From Flemingiibacterium sp964603455 (GTDB lineage Bacteria > Bacillota > Clostridia > Oscillospirales > CAG-272): DNA of 64,000 nucleotides. The stretch covers positions 40,957 to 104,956 of the forward strand of contig CAZRVL010000001.1 in assembly GCA_964603455.1 (NCBI GenBank). Reading direction: 5' to 3'. Numbering within the stretch: position 1 is the stretch's first letter; each line of letters opens with the position of its first letter. Positions 17,051 through 25,287 of the stretch are shown here, piece after piece. Below the pieces are notes generated by a model that saw only the letters and a list, made by a program, of their open reading frames with translations, had not been told where the DNA came from and made no database searches. The position numbers were made by a program, and so were the translations under genes.

Positions 17051-18090
17051 TCATGGAAAAAATAATCGTAAAACATACGATGGGCGAATATCCGATATAT
17101 GTCGGTGAGGATATTCTTGAGGACGCACTTTGTGAGTTTTTCAAAACAAGATCGTATGACAGGATATTTATCGTAACCGACAGCAATGTTAGCCGTTTGT
17201 ACGACAACAAACTTCATGAAACACTCGAAAAGCTCGACATCACCTTCTGCGGATATTATTCCTTCCTCGCAGGGGAGAAATCAAAAAATCTCGGCACAGT
17301 GTCCGAAATGTACGATATGTTCGCAAAAACACATCTCACCAGAAAATCGCTCGTCATCGCGCTCGGTGGAGGAGTGGTCGGAGATATGGCAGGCTTTGCG
17401 GCGGCGACCTTCCTTCGCGGCATAGATGTGCTTCAAATACCGACTACCCTGCTCTCCCAGATAGATTCATCAATCGGCGGCAAGACAGGTGTGGATCTCG
17501 AATACGGAAAAAATCTGGTAGGTGCATTCCATCAGCCAGTAGCGGTAATATCCGACAGCCTTTTTCTTGAAACATTGCCGAAACATTTTGTAAATGACGG
17601 AGTGGGTGAAGCAATAAAGACCGGACTCATCGGTGATGCTGAGCTTTTCTGCGGAATAGAGACGCAGACCATATCGCGTGCCGAGCTGATAACACGATGT
17701 GCAAGATTCAAGGCTGACATAGTTACTAAGGATGAATTTGAATCGGGTCTTCGCAAAATACTGAACTTCGGTCACACTATAGGTCATGCTGTTGAAAAGC
17801 TCGGAAACTTCGAACGCTTTTCTCACGGAGAATCGGTCGGCATAGGAATGCTCTACGCAGCAAAGATCGGCGAAAAGCTCGGATATATGAAGTGCTTCGA
17901 ACGTATCAAATCTACACTCAAGCTATGTGGTCTTCCGACCGATATGGACTACTTGCCTGACGAGCTTATAAATATAGCGGCAAGTGATAAAAAGCGCAGC
18001 GGCGATTCGATCTCATTCATTCTTCTCGATGAGATCGGCACTCCGAAGATAGTTGATATAAACATAGATGAACTGAGAGGTATGCTGTGA
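17047..18090 (+). CDS. aroB: 3-dehydroquinate synthase
   Basis: 347 residues. The start at 17047 overlaps the nadC stop (ATGA); a second ATG two codons later (17053) is also possible. Converts DAHP to 3-dehydroquinate in the shikimate pathway using NAD and a divalent metal. NAD-binding loop GGGVVGDMAGFAAATFLRG, DSSIGGKTGVD, and metal ligands in GEAIKTG and NFGHTIGHAVE are present. Coupled to nadC upstream and aroA downstream by 4-nt overlaps, an unusual position between NAD genes. Confidence 0.96.
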   Translation: MIMEKIIVKHTMGEYPIYVGEDILEDALCEFFKTRSYDRIFIVTDSNVSRLYDNKLHETLEKLDITFCGYYSFLAGEKSKNLGTVSEMYDMFAKTHLTRKSLVIALGGGVVGDMAGFAAATFLRGIDVLQIPTTLLSQIDSSIGGKTGVDLEYGKNLVGAFHQPVAVISDSLFLETLPKHFVNDGVGEAIKTGLIGDAELFCGIETQTISRAELITRCARFKADIVTKDEFESGLRKILNFGHTIGHAVEKLGNFERFSHGESVGIGMLYAAKIGEKLGYMKCFERIKSTLKLCGLPTDMDYLPDELINIAASDKKRSGDSISFILLDEIGTPKIVDINIDELRGML

Positions 18091-19349
18091 CGATATTCAA
18101 ACCATTAAAAATGTGCGGAGATGTCAGAGTTCCGGCTTCGAAAAGTCAAGCACACCGTGCGCTCATATGCGCAGCTTTGGCAGGCAACAGCAAGATCACC
18201 GGACTTACGCCTTCTCAGGATATGACTGCCACTCTCGGTGCTTTAAAGGCACTCGGAGCTGATATTGAAGCTGATTTCGAAAAGGGTACTGCGGTATCCG
18301 GGAAACCACTGGTCAGATGTGAAAATGATATTGATTCTTCTGATTACTCGGTCATAGACTGCGGAGAATCGGCTTCAACTCTGCGCTTTATGATACCGAT
18401 AGCCGCAGCTCTCGGACGAAATGTAGAATTTATCGGTCACGGAAGACTTCCCGAGCGCACGACAATGCTGTACAAGCCGTTGCTTGAAGCTCACGGTGTC
18501 AGGATGGATTATCCGAATGGTGGAAAATTTCTGCCTCTCAGACAATCCGGGAAACTTACCGATGGCATATATGAGATACGCGGAGATATATCCTCGCAGT
18601 TTGTCACAGGTCTTATATATGCGCTGTCGATAGTCGGAGAAGGAAGCGTAAGGCTCACTACAAAACTTGAAAGCCGTCCGTATGCCGACATGACTGTCGA
18701 TGTTATGAGACGCTTCGGCATAAATATAGCCGACAATGATGATTCGTATATAATCTCTGGAAAATACAGCCCAACGTCAATGGATGTTGAGGGTGATTGC
18801 TCGCAGGCGGCATTTTTCGCTGTGCCTGCCGCGATACATGGCAGTATAAGACTTTTCGGTATAGATCAAAGCACCAAACAGGGAGATTTCAAGCTCTTTG
18901 AGATACTCAAGGGCTTCGGCGCAAAGGTCGAATATTCGGAAAATATCATAACAGTAAGCGAAGGTAAGCTAAAGGCATATGACATTGATGCTTCGGACAT
19001 ACCCGATCTTGTGCCGGCACTCGCAGTGCTTGCCGCATACTCTGAAGGACAGACACGCATATACAATGCCGGACGGCTCAGACTCAAAGAGAGCGATCGC
19101 ATAGCGACCACCGTTGATATGATAAATTCGCTCGGCGGAGAGGCATTTGCGACTGATGACGGCATTGTGATAACCGGAAAAGAAAAGCTTTCAGGCGGAA
19201 AGGTCAAGTCATACGGCGATCACAGAATAGCTATGGCAGCGGCGGCGGCTTCTGTCGGCTGCAAAGCTGATGTCGAGGTAGATGATATGAGCTGCACCGC
19301 AAAATCCTTCCCGAACTTCACGGATCTATTCGAAGCCGACCGAGCATAA
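18087..19349 (+). CDS. aroA: 3-phosphoshikimate 1-carboxyvinyltransferase (EPSP synthase)
   Basis: 420 residues. GTG start at 18087 overlapping the aroB TGA by 4 nt. Transfers the enolpyruvyl group of PEP to shikimate-3-phosphate. Motifs: PASKSQAHRALICAAL (shikimate-3-phosphate site), DCGESASTLRFMIPIAAALG, the RPYADMTVDVM region, RLKESDRI and GDHRIAMAAAAA. The NaGnAmRt-type PEP loop reads DCGESASTLR, so it is closer to class II-like clostridial enzymes than to the plant type. Confidence 0.95.
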   Translation: MTIFKPLKMCGDVRVPASKSQAHRALICAALAGNSKITGLTPSQDMTATLGALKALGADIEADFEKGTAVSGKPLVRCENDIDSSDYSVIDCGESASTLRFMIPIAAALGRNVEFIGHGRLPERTTMLYKPLLEAHGVRMDYPNGGKFLPLRQSGKLTDGIYEIRGDISSQFVTGLIYALSIVGEGSVRLTTKLESRPYADMTVDVMRRFGINIADNDDSYIISGKYSPTSMDVEGDCSQAAFFAVPAAIHGSIRLFGIDQSTKQGDFKLFEILKGFGAKVEYSENIITVSEGKLKAYDIDASDIPDLVPALAVLAAYSEGQTRIYNAGRLRLKESDRIATTVDMINSLGGEAFATDDGIVITGKEKLSGGKVKSYGDHRIAMAAAAASVGCKADVEVDDMSCTAKSFPNFTDLFEADRA

Positions 19350-19388
19350 AGGCTTTATCTGCTATTATTTATAAAAGGACTGATATAA

Positions 19389-20930
19389 TTGAAACAATAT
19401 CTATATTCGAAATCTATCGAAGAGCTTCCTGTAAGTCATTGTGATGTACTGGTTGTCGGCGCGGGCATAGCCGGACTTTATGCGGCGCTTGAGCTTCCCT
19501 CCGAGCTGAATGTAACTATAGCGACCAAGGTCGGATTTGATATGTCAAACTCATATCTCGCTCAGGGAGGCATAGCTTCGGTTATCGATTCTTCAGACAG
19601 ATTCGATTCGCATATCGAGGATACCCTAAAGGCAGGTGCCGGTGAATGCGATCTCAAAGCCGTCACGACCCTTGTAAAGGAAGGACCTGAGAACATACGC
19701 CACCTTGTTGATATGCTCGTTCCATTCGACAAAAAGGACGATGGCTCGCTCATGATAACCCGTGAAGGCGGTCATTCCTGCCGCAGAATAGTCCATTGCG
19801 GAGGTGATGCGACCGGTCGAGAGGTCACAAAGCGTCTCACCGAGATAGCTCTCACACGGGATAACATAACTATACTCCAAAACACAAATCTCATAGATAT
19901 ATTGACAGAGAACGGTGCAGTTGTCGGTGCGCTGCTTTCTGGAGAAAAGGATCACATAGTGTCCTGTTCAAAGATCATTCTCGCCACAGGCGGAATAGGT
20001 GCGCTGTATGAGCATACTACCAATCCCTCCGGTGCAGTCGGTGACGGTATAGCAGCAGCAGCCAGAGCCGGTGCAAAGGTCGTGAACATGGAATTTGTAC
20101 AGTTCCATCCGACTACGATGATACCTCAGTCAGGTCAGACCGAACGCAGATTCCTTATCTCCGAAGCTGTCCGCGGTGAAGGCGGTATATTGAAGAACCA
20201 TTTGGGCGAAGCCTTTATGCAGGGCAAGCATCCACTCGCAGATCTCGCTCCGCGTGATATTGTGACACGTGAGATACTCCATGAAATGCGCAGAACAGGC
20301 GAAGCTCATGTATTCCTTGATGTTTCTGCTATGAGTGAGGAGTTTTTCGCAAAACGTTTCCCAACAATATACGGCGAGTGCAAGAAATACGGTATCAACA
20401 TTCCACGCGATATGATCCCTGTTGAGCCGGCTCAGCATTATCTTATGGGCGGTATCGAAACAGATATTGATGCAAGGACCTGTGTAAAGGGTCTCTATGC
20501 CTGTGGAGAATGCGCATGGACAGGTGTTCACGGTGCAAACAGGCTGGCAAGCAATTCTATGCTCGAATGCCTTGTATTCGGGCGCAGAGCCGCAAGATCG
20601 GCAGCCAACGACAAATTTGCCGAAAAACAGGATAGATTCTCGATCAAAACAGTCGAAGGGAAACCTATTTCGGATGAATATATCGAAACCAAGCGAAGTG
20701 AACTCCGCGCTGTGATGACCGAAAACCTAAACGCCGTAAGAACACTTTCGGGAATGGCAAAGGCAAAAGATTATGTTGATAAACTTCTTGCAGAGCTTGA
20801 TATGAGCTCAATTTCCACAAAGCGCGGATATGAGCTTTACTCACTTTCCACAGCCGCAAAATTCATAACCGATGGTGCATTGGCACGTGAAAAATCGGTC
20901 GGTGCGCATTATGTCGAATACTGTGAATAA
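19389..20930 (+). CDS. nadB: L-aspartate oxidase
   Basis: 513 residues. TTG start at 19389, 9 nt after AAAGGA. Oxidises L-aspartate to iminoaspartate for NadA. FAD-binding GAGIAGLYAALEL at the N-terminus, SNSYLAQGGIASV, EFVQFHPTTM, RGEGGIL, HYLMGGI, and GVHGANRLASNSMLECLVFGRRA near the C-terminus of the flavin domain. In an anaerobe fumarate is the likely electron acceptor (family knowledge). Overlaps the next gene by about 20 nt. Confidence 0.96.
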   Translation: MKQYLYSKSIEELPVSHCDVLVVGAGIAGLYAALELPSELNVTIATKVGFDMSNSYLAQGGIASVIDSSDRFDSHIEDTLKAGAGECDLKAVTTLVKEGPENIRHLVDMLVPFDKKDDGSLMITREGGHSCRRIVHCGGDATGREVTKRLTEIALTRDNITILQNTNLIDILTENGAVVGALLSGEKDHIVSCSKIILATGGIGALYEHTTNPSGAVGDGIAAAARAGAKVVNMEFVQFHPTTMIPQSGQTERRFLISEAVRGEGGILKNHLGEAFMQGKHPLADLAPRDIVTREILHEMRRTGEAHVFLDVSAMSEEFFAKRFPTIYGECKKYGINIPRDMIPVEPAQHYLMGGIETDIDARTCVKGLYACGECAWTGVHGANRLASNSMLECLVFGRRAARSAANDKFAEKQDRFSIKTVEGKPISDEYIETKRSELRAVMTENLNAVRTLSGMAKAKDYVDKLLAELDMSSISTKRGYELYSLSTAAKFITDGALAREKSVGAHYVEYCE

Positions 20931-22104
20931 ACCGGAGTTTTCCACATTTCCAACAGGCTTTTCCCCAAATTCCGAGGTTGTGGCAAACAGAGTGTGGAAA
21001 TATTCTGTGGAAAATGTGGAAAATGCAATACGTTTTCAGCTCAAGAAGCTCGGCTGTTCGGATATGTTCAAGGATAAGAGGGTCGCAATAAAGCCGAACC
21101 TCGTCATGAAAAAATCTCCCGAAGCTGCTGCTACTACTCATCCGATAGTTCTCGAAGCTATGCTAAGGATACTCAAAGAATCGGCTGCCGACATAGTTAT
21201 CGCCGAAAGTCCTCCCGGTGTATACACGGAATCTGCGCTTAAAGGCTTTTACAATGCCTGCGGTATCACCGAAGTTGCCGAAAGATATTCGGTAAGGCTA
21301 AATTTTGACACATCGAGCCGAGAGGTCAGCATACCATATGCCAAAAGTGCGCATATGTTCGAGCTGATAACTCCGATGCTCGATGCCGATGTCATAGTCA
21401 ATCTTGCAAAGCTCAAAAGTCATGCGCTGACTAAATTCAGCGGCACTGTCAAGAATTATTTCGGAACTGTTCCGGGAATAACGAAGGTCGAAACACATGC
21501 AAGATTTCCCGATTACGGTGATTTTGCCTCTATGCTCGTTGATCTATGCTCATATTTTGCATTTTCGAAGCCGACATTCAATATACTTGACGGAATATTG
21601 GCTATGGAAGGAAACGGTCCTACCGGCGGCGATGCCCGCGAGCTCGGATGGCTTCTTTCCGGACTCAACCCATACAACGTCGATATAGTCGGAGCAAAAC
21701 TGATCGGATTCGACGATATTATGATGCTGAACGAAGCAATAAAACGCGGATATGCGGTGAGTGAGCCGCTTGTGTACGGAGATCCTTTGGAAATTGTGGA
21801 AAACTTTAAGCTGCCTGACACATCCGGCTCGACTTCAGCTCTCGAATGGCTTTCAAAAGCCTTCGGAGGCAGGCTGTACAAATGGCTCCAACCGCGTCCT
21901 GAGGTTTCCACAAATATGTGCATAAGTTGTGGGGAATGTGTAAGAAGCTGTCCCCAAAAGACGATCAGGATAGTTGAAGGAAAGAAACGACACGCACTTA
22001 TCGATGATTCGGGCTGCATAAAATGTTACTGCTGCCAGGAAATGTGTCCGGTCAAGGCAGTTCGGATAAAGAAAAATCCGATAATGAAGTTACTTGGGGG
22101 TTAA
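20911..22104 (+). CDS. DUF362-domain protein with C-terminal 2x[4Fe-4S] ferredoxin domain
   Basis: 397 residues from the ATG at 20911, which lies within the last codons of nadB; an alternative start at 20872 is less likely because it would overlap nadB further. Residues 1-330 are a DUF362 domain (KDKRVAIKPNLVMKKSP, HALTKFSGTVKNYFG, EGNGPTGGDAREL). The last 60 residues hold two 4Fe-4S motifs, CISCGECVRSCP and CIKCYCCQEMCP. No signal peptide. Function unknown in general. Its place between nadB and ispE suggests an electron carrier or Fe-S-related helper for nearby enzymes, but this is inference only. Confidence 0.85.
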   Translation: MSNTVNKPEFSTFPTGFSPNSEVVANRVWKYSVENVENAIRFQLKKLGCSDMFKDKRVAIKPNLVMKKSPEAAATTHPIVLEAMLRILKESAADIVIAESPPGVYTESALKGFYNACGITEVAERYSVRLNFDTSSREVSIPYAKSAHMFELITPMLDADVIVNLAKLKSHALTKFSGTVKNYFGTVPGITKVETHARFPDYGDFASMLVDLCSYFAFSKPTFNILDGILAMEGNGPTGGDARELGWLLSGLNPYNVDIVGAKLIGFDDIMMLNEAIKRGYAVSEPLVYGDPLEIVENFKLPDTSGSTSALEWLSKAFGGRLYKWLQPRPEVSTNMCISCGECVRSCPQKTIRIVEGKKRHALIDDSGCIKCYCCQEMCPVKAVRIKKNPIMKLLGG

Positions 22105-22107
22105 GAT

Positions 22108-22992
22108 TTGAACATAACATTATTAGCACACGCAAAGATAAATCTCTGGCTCGACATAAAATCCAAACGAGTTGACGGCTATCACAACATCGAAAGCATC
22201 ATGCAGACCGTGAGCTTATGTGATGAACTGACGATAGAGCGGCTCGATCGAGGCAAAGGTATAACTATGCGCTGTGATGACAACAGCCTTGACTGCGGAA
22301 GGACAAATCTATGCACACGCGCTGCCGAAACCTTTTTAAGCTCGGTCGGAATAAACGAATACAGCATATCTATAGACCTAAAAAAACGCATTCCGATCTC
22401 TGCCGGACTTGGAGGCGGAAGCACAGACGCAGCCGCTGTGATACGTGCGCTGAATAAACTGTTCGAGCTTCGGCTGTCAGTCGATGAGCTTTGCAGGATA
22501 GGCGTAAAAGTCGGTGCAGATGTTCCATTCTGTATACGCGGCAAAACTGCTGTTGTACGCGGTATAGGAGATATTCTCGAAGAATGTGAAAAAATGCCGA
22601 AATGTCCGATACTGATCGCCTGCGACGGTGAATCGGTATCGACTCCCGAAGCATACGGAATGATGGATGAACTCTACGGCGATTTCACATCGAGAACGAA
22701 AAGCGCATATGAGCTTGCAGATACCTTCAAATCCGGTGACATCTCGAAGATCGCAAACGGATTTTACAATATATTTGAATCTGCGATACTCAAAAAGCGT
22801 CCGCGAGCGCAGTATCTTAAGGATTTCATGCTGTCATCGGGTGCGTTGAACGCGCTGATGAGCGGAAGTGGGCCTTCGGTGTTCGGTGTATACGATGAGC
22901 TTGCAAAAGCCGAAGCGGCTGCCGATGAGCTTAAGCACAATGGCATTAAGGCTGTAGTATGCGAGCCATATTACGATAACGCCCGTCTGTAA
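22108..22992 (+). CDS. ispE: 4-diphosphocytidyl-2-C-methyl-D-erythritol kinase
   Basis: 294 residues. TTG start at 22108, 3 nt after the previous stop, with GGGG as ribosome site. GHMP-kinase fold: N-terminal AHAKINLWLDI, ATP-binding AGLGGGSTDAAAVIRAL, VGADVPFCI, and C-terminal ALMSGSGPSVFGVYD. Phosphorylates CDP-methylerythritol in the MEP isoprenoid pathway, so this organism uses the MEP route. Last gene of the tightly packed nad/aro/isp run. Confidence 0.95.
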   Translation: MNITLLAHAKINLWLDIKSKRVDGYHNIESIMQTVSLCDELTIERLDRGKGITMRCDDNSLDCGRTNLCTRAAETFLSSVGINEYSISIDLKKRIPISAGLGGGSTDAAAVIRALNKLFELRLSVDELCRIGVKVGADVPFCIRGKTAVVRGIGDILEECEKMPKCPILIACDGESVSTPEAYGMMDELYGDFTSRTKSAYELADTFKSGDISKIANGFYNIFESAILKKRPRAQYLKDFMLSSGALNALMSGSGPSVFGVYDELAKAEAAADELKHNGIKAVVCEPYYDNARL

Positions 22993-23038
22993 TATATTTA
23001 AGACGATCTATATAAACATTTATGCTCACATAGAGCGG

Positions 23039-23076
23039 AAAGGATGCTTTCAAAACGAAAGCAATGGTATATCATA
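23039..23076 (+). promoter_or_regulatory. Shine-Dalgarno hairpin element upstream of the foldase lipoprotein
   Basis: AAAGGA (23039-23044), perfect 7-bp stem TGCTTTC / GAAAGCA (23045-23051 / 23057-23063, loop AAAAC), one nucleotide, TGG (23065-23067), AT-rich spacer, ATG 23077. Looping out the stem leaves 13 nt between Shine-Dalgarno and start. Confidence 0.72.
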
Positions 23077-24141
23077 ATGAAGCTTTTAAAACCTGTCTCG
23101 GCACTTCTTGCCCTGACCCTCGTATCTGCACAGCTTTTTGCGTGCGGTGACAGCAAATCAAATTCGGATACCTTCGATTACAGCAAAGGACTCGACAACA
23201 ACGGATTCTTTGAGAACGTCAAGGCTTCGGATTATGTCAATCTTCCCGACTATAAAGGAATTGAATTTGATGGCTCGATACTCACAGCTGCCGAGGATGA
23301 AGTTCAGACTCAGCTCGATGGTGTTCTCGAAATATATTCGACATACGAAGAGATAACCGATGCCGAAGTCAAAGACGGCGATACAGTCAATATTGATTAT
23401 GTAGGCTCTGTGGACGGCGTTGAATTTGCCGGCGGAAGCACTCAGGGTCAGGGTACGATAGTTACTATCGGTGTTACCTCATATATAGACGATTTTCTTG
23501 AGCAGCTCATCGGTCACAAGCCGGGCGATACCTTTGATGTTAATGTCACCTTCCCCGATCCTTATCCGAACAACACTGATCTCAGCGGCAAGGATGCGGT
23601 ATTCAAGACCACTATAAATTATATCCAGGGCGAAGAGATCTCGGCTGAGCTTACTAATGAGCTGGCTGCTTCCTATGGCTTTGATTCTGCCGATGCGATG
23701 ATGGAAAATATTCGTGAATGGGTAGTTGACAAGCAGAAGTTCGAATTTTTCACCGACATTCTTGCAAAAGCTACCGCTTCCAAGGACATTCCTCAGTCGG
23801 TCATAGATTATGTTATCGATTACGACATCTCGCAGTATGAATATTACGCTTCGGCTTATCAGATGACAGTCGATGAGATCATCACGAATCTTCTCGGCTA
23901 CGATTCCAAGCAGGCTTATATTGATGCGAATATGGATATATATGAGGAAAACGCAGTCCAGTATCTCGCGGCTCAGGCTATTGCAGAGCTTGAAGGCTTG
24001 ACTGTGACAGATGCCGACATCGAGGAAGCCGGATACACCGATACACAGATAGATACCTACGGACTCCCCTATATCAAGCAGTATATCCTCTTCCAGTCGA
24101 AGATCCCGAACTATATCATCGAAAACGGACAGGCAAAGTAA
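23077..24141 (+). CDS. Trigger-factor-like FKBP peptidyl-prolyl isomerase, secreted lipoprotein
   Basis: 354 residues from ATG 23077; this start gives a clean lipoprotein signal (KLLKPVSALLALTLVSAQ, then LFAC), unlike the longer frame from 23044. After a short linker, residues about 80-180 form an FKBP-type PPIase domain (VKDGDTVNIDYVGSVDGVEF, PGDTFDVNVTFPDPYP). The remainder is helical and resembles the chaperone C-domain of trigger factor. It therefore looks like a trigger factor relative without the ribosome-binding domain that folds exported proteins outside the membrane (inference). 84 nt after ispE and 4 nt before the next gene. Confidence 0.85.
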   Translation: MKLLKPVSALLALTLVSAQLFACGDSKSNSDTFDYSKGLDNNGFFENVKASDYVNLPDYKGIEFDGSILTAAEDEVQTQLDGVLEIYSTYEEITDAEVKDGDTVNIDYVGSVDGVEFAGGSTQGQGTIVTIGVTSYIDDFLEQLIGHKPGDTFDVNVTFPDPYPNNTDLSGKDAVFKTTINYIQGEEISAELTNELAASYGFDSADAMMENIREWVVDKQKFEFFTDILAKATASKDIPQSVIDYVIDYDISQYEYYASAYQMTVDEIITNLLGYDSKQAYIDANMDIYEENAVQYLAAQAIAELEGLTVTDADIEEAGYTDTQIDTYGLPYIKQYILFQSKIPNYIIENGQAK

Positions 24142-24145
24142 GCTT

Positions 24146-24949
24146 ATGGAGACAAACAAGACACATGAAATGGTCGATAGAGTATTCCGTTCGACCGCGA
24201 ATTATGATGACTTCGAAAAGCTGTGCGAATTGTTTCGTTCAGCTAAGGCGGTATGCACACTGACCGATGAGAACAGGAATCGTCCGTTCTTCGCTCCGTA
24301 TATATACACCTGCTCCTGCTGTGGCGTTACATTAGCCGATGAAAACTGGAACTGTGTTGCCTTCACCGAAAATAACGTATTGAGCGTTCGACCTATATCG
24401 AATGATTATTACGTATATACGCTTGAAGTTGAGACCACTTGTGAGGTATATCCGCGCCAAAGCGATGAGATCGCCGACAGGAACGTTGTATATCTTTCCT
24501 TCTATACACTTCCTAAGGAAGGCAAAAAGGAGCAGGACAGCCGTTCTGACGATGAGAGCTACAAGGCATTCGATATAGGAATGAATCGGCTATTTACAGG
24601 CATATATGATCTCGATACGCTCGGATGGTTCTGTGATACCGTAATGGCGGTATACGATGCTTCGTGCGATCCCGACGAAGCGATGATGATGCTGACGATA
24701 AACGAGCGAGTACAAGATCCTACCTCAAATGCGGTTTACGTAAATGAGATCAACTATGATAAAAAATCACTGACATTTGCTGCCGATGCCGGAAACGGAG
24801 AAACTTTGACTTTGACATTATCTCCGGAAAGGGTAATGGGAGTTGAACGCATAGCTTGTGTAAACAATTCCTTCTACTGTGTTGAGATCGATCTCGCTCA
24901 AACTTCCACATCCTCCCCATCATACATTCAATTAGGAATCTTTCTCTAA
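24146..24949 (+). CDS. Protein of unknown function, 267 residues
   Basis: Not recognised. No signal peptide or membrane segment. N-terminal helical part (about 1-45), then a Cys cluster (YTCSCCGVTLADENWNC) and beta-rich stretches. Starts 4 nt after the foldase stop, so probably co-transcribed and translationally coupled with it. Codon use looks like its neighbours. Confidence 0.75.
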   Translation: METNKTHEMVDRVFRSTANYDDFEKLCELFRSAKAVCTLTDENRNRPFFAPYIYTCSCCGVTLADENWNCVAFTENNVLSVRPISNDYYVYTLEVETTCEVYPRQSDEIADRNVVYLSFYTLPKEGKKEQDSRSDDESYKAFDIGMNRLFTGIYDLDTLGWFCDTVMAVYDASCDPDEAMMMLTINERVQDPTSNAVYVNEINYDKKSLTFAADAGNGETLTLTLSPERVMGVERIACVNNSFYCVEIDLAQTSTSSPSYIQLGIFL

Positions 24950-24950
24950 A

Positions 24951-25022
24951 CGAGCAATAGTCAAGTGATCTGTACAGAAAACTTATTATATCTCTCCCAT
25001 AGTGTCACTTCCATACGGGAGC
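24951..25022 (+). repeat. Diverged intergenic repeat, copy R1 (upstream of GH127)
   Basis: Begins GCAATAGTCAAGTGAT and aligns with copies R2b and R3 over about 45-60 nt (CAATAGTCA, TGTAC, AAAA, TATCTC, CCAT). The most diverged copy; its 3' part folds into a CTCCC/GGGAG hairpin. It lies immediately after the stop of the preceding gene. Confidence 0.55.
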
Positions 25023-25045
25023 AGAGATCTGTTTTAAAAGACAAC

Positions 25046-25066
25046 GATCTGTAATCAGCACAGATC
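25046..25066. other. Small hairpin in the 24950-25287 gap
   Basis: GATCTGT (25046-25052) / ACAGATC (25060-25066), 7-nt loop, without a T-tract. Role unknown. Confidence 0.4.
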
Positions 25067-25099
25067 ATGCTATTGCAATATATCTCAAAATCAAGTACA

Positions 25100-25133
25100 A
25101 GGCGTGTCCGACTTATTGTCGGACACGCCTTTC
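25100..25133 (+). terminator. Strong terminator before the GH127 gene
   Basis: Perfect 13-bp stem AGGCGTGTCCGAC / GTCGGACACGCCT with 5-nt loop, followed by a short T-tract. It is nested inside a further inverted repeat AAAATCAAGT / ACTTGATTTT (25087-25096 / 25152-25161). Ends transcription from the nad/aro/isp side. Confidence 0.85.
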
Positions 25134-25201
25134 AATACATACCACTTGATTTTTGTCGGCACGATGGTCGGATTTTTTCCCCTTTTATACGGATTTTGGG
25201 G

Positions 25202-25230
25202 TTGAATTTTTTGAGAAAATAGTGTATAAT
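25202..25230 (+). promoter_or_regulatory. Promoter of the GH127 gene
   Basis: TTGAAT (25202-25207), 17-nt spacer, TATAAT (25225-25230), 57 nt before the start codon. Confidence 0.78.
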
Positions 25231-25287
25231 AGTTGTAGTAAGATCAATGACGATCAACTAATATTGTTTATTTAAGGAGATAATATC

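Noticed and set aside
25087..25161. Inverted repeat around the 25100 terminator as a mobile element
   Set aside because: No transposase, no target duplication; reads as a terminator with an outer stem.
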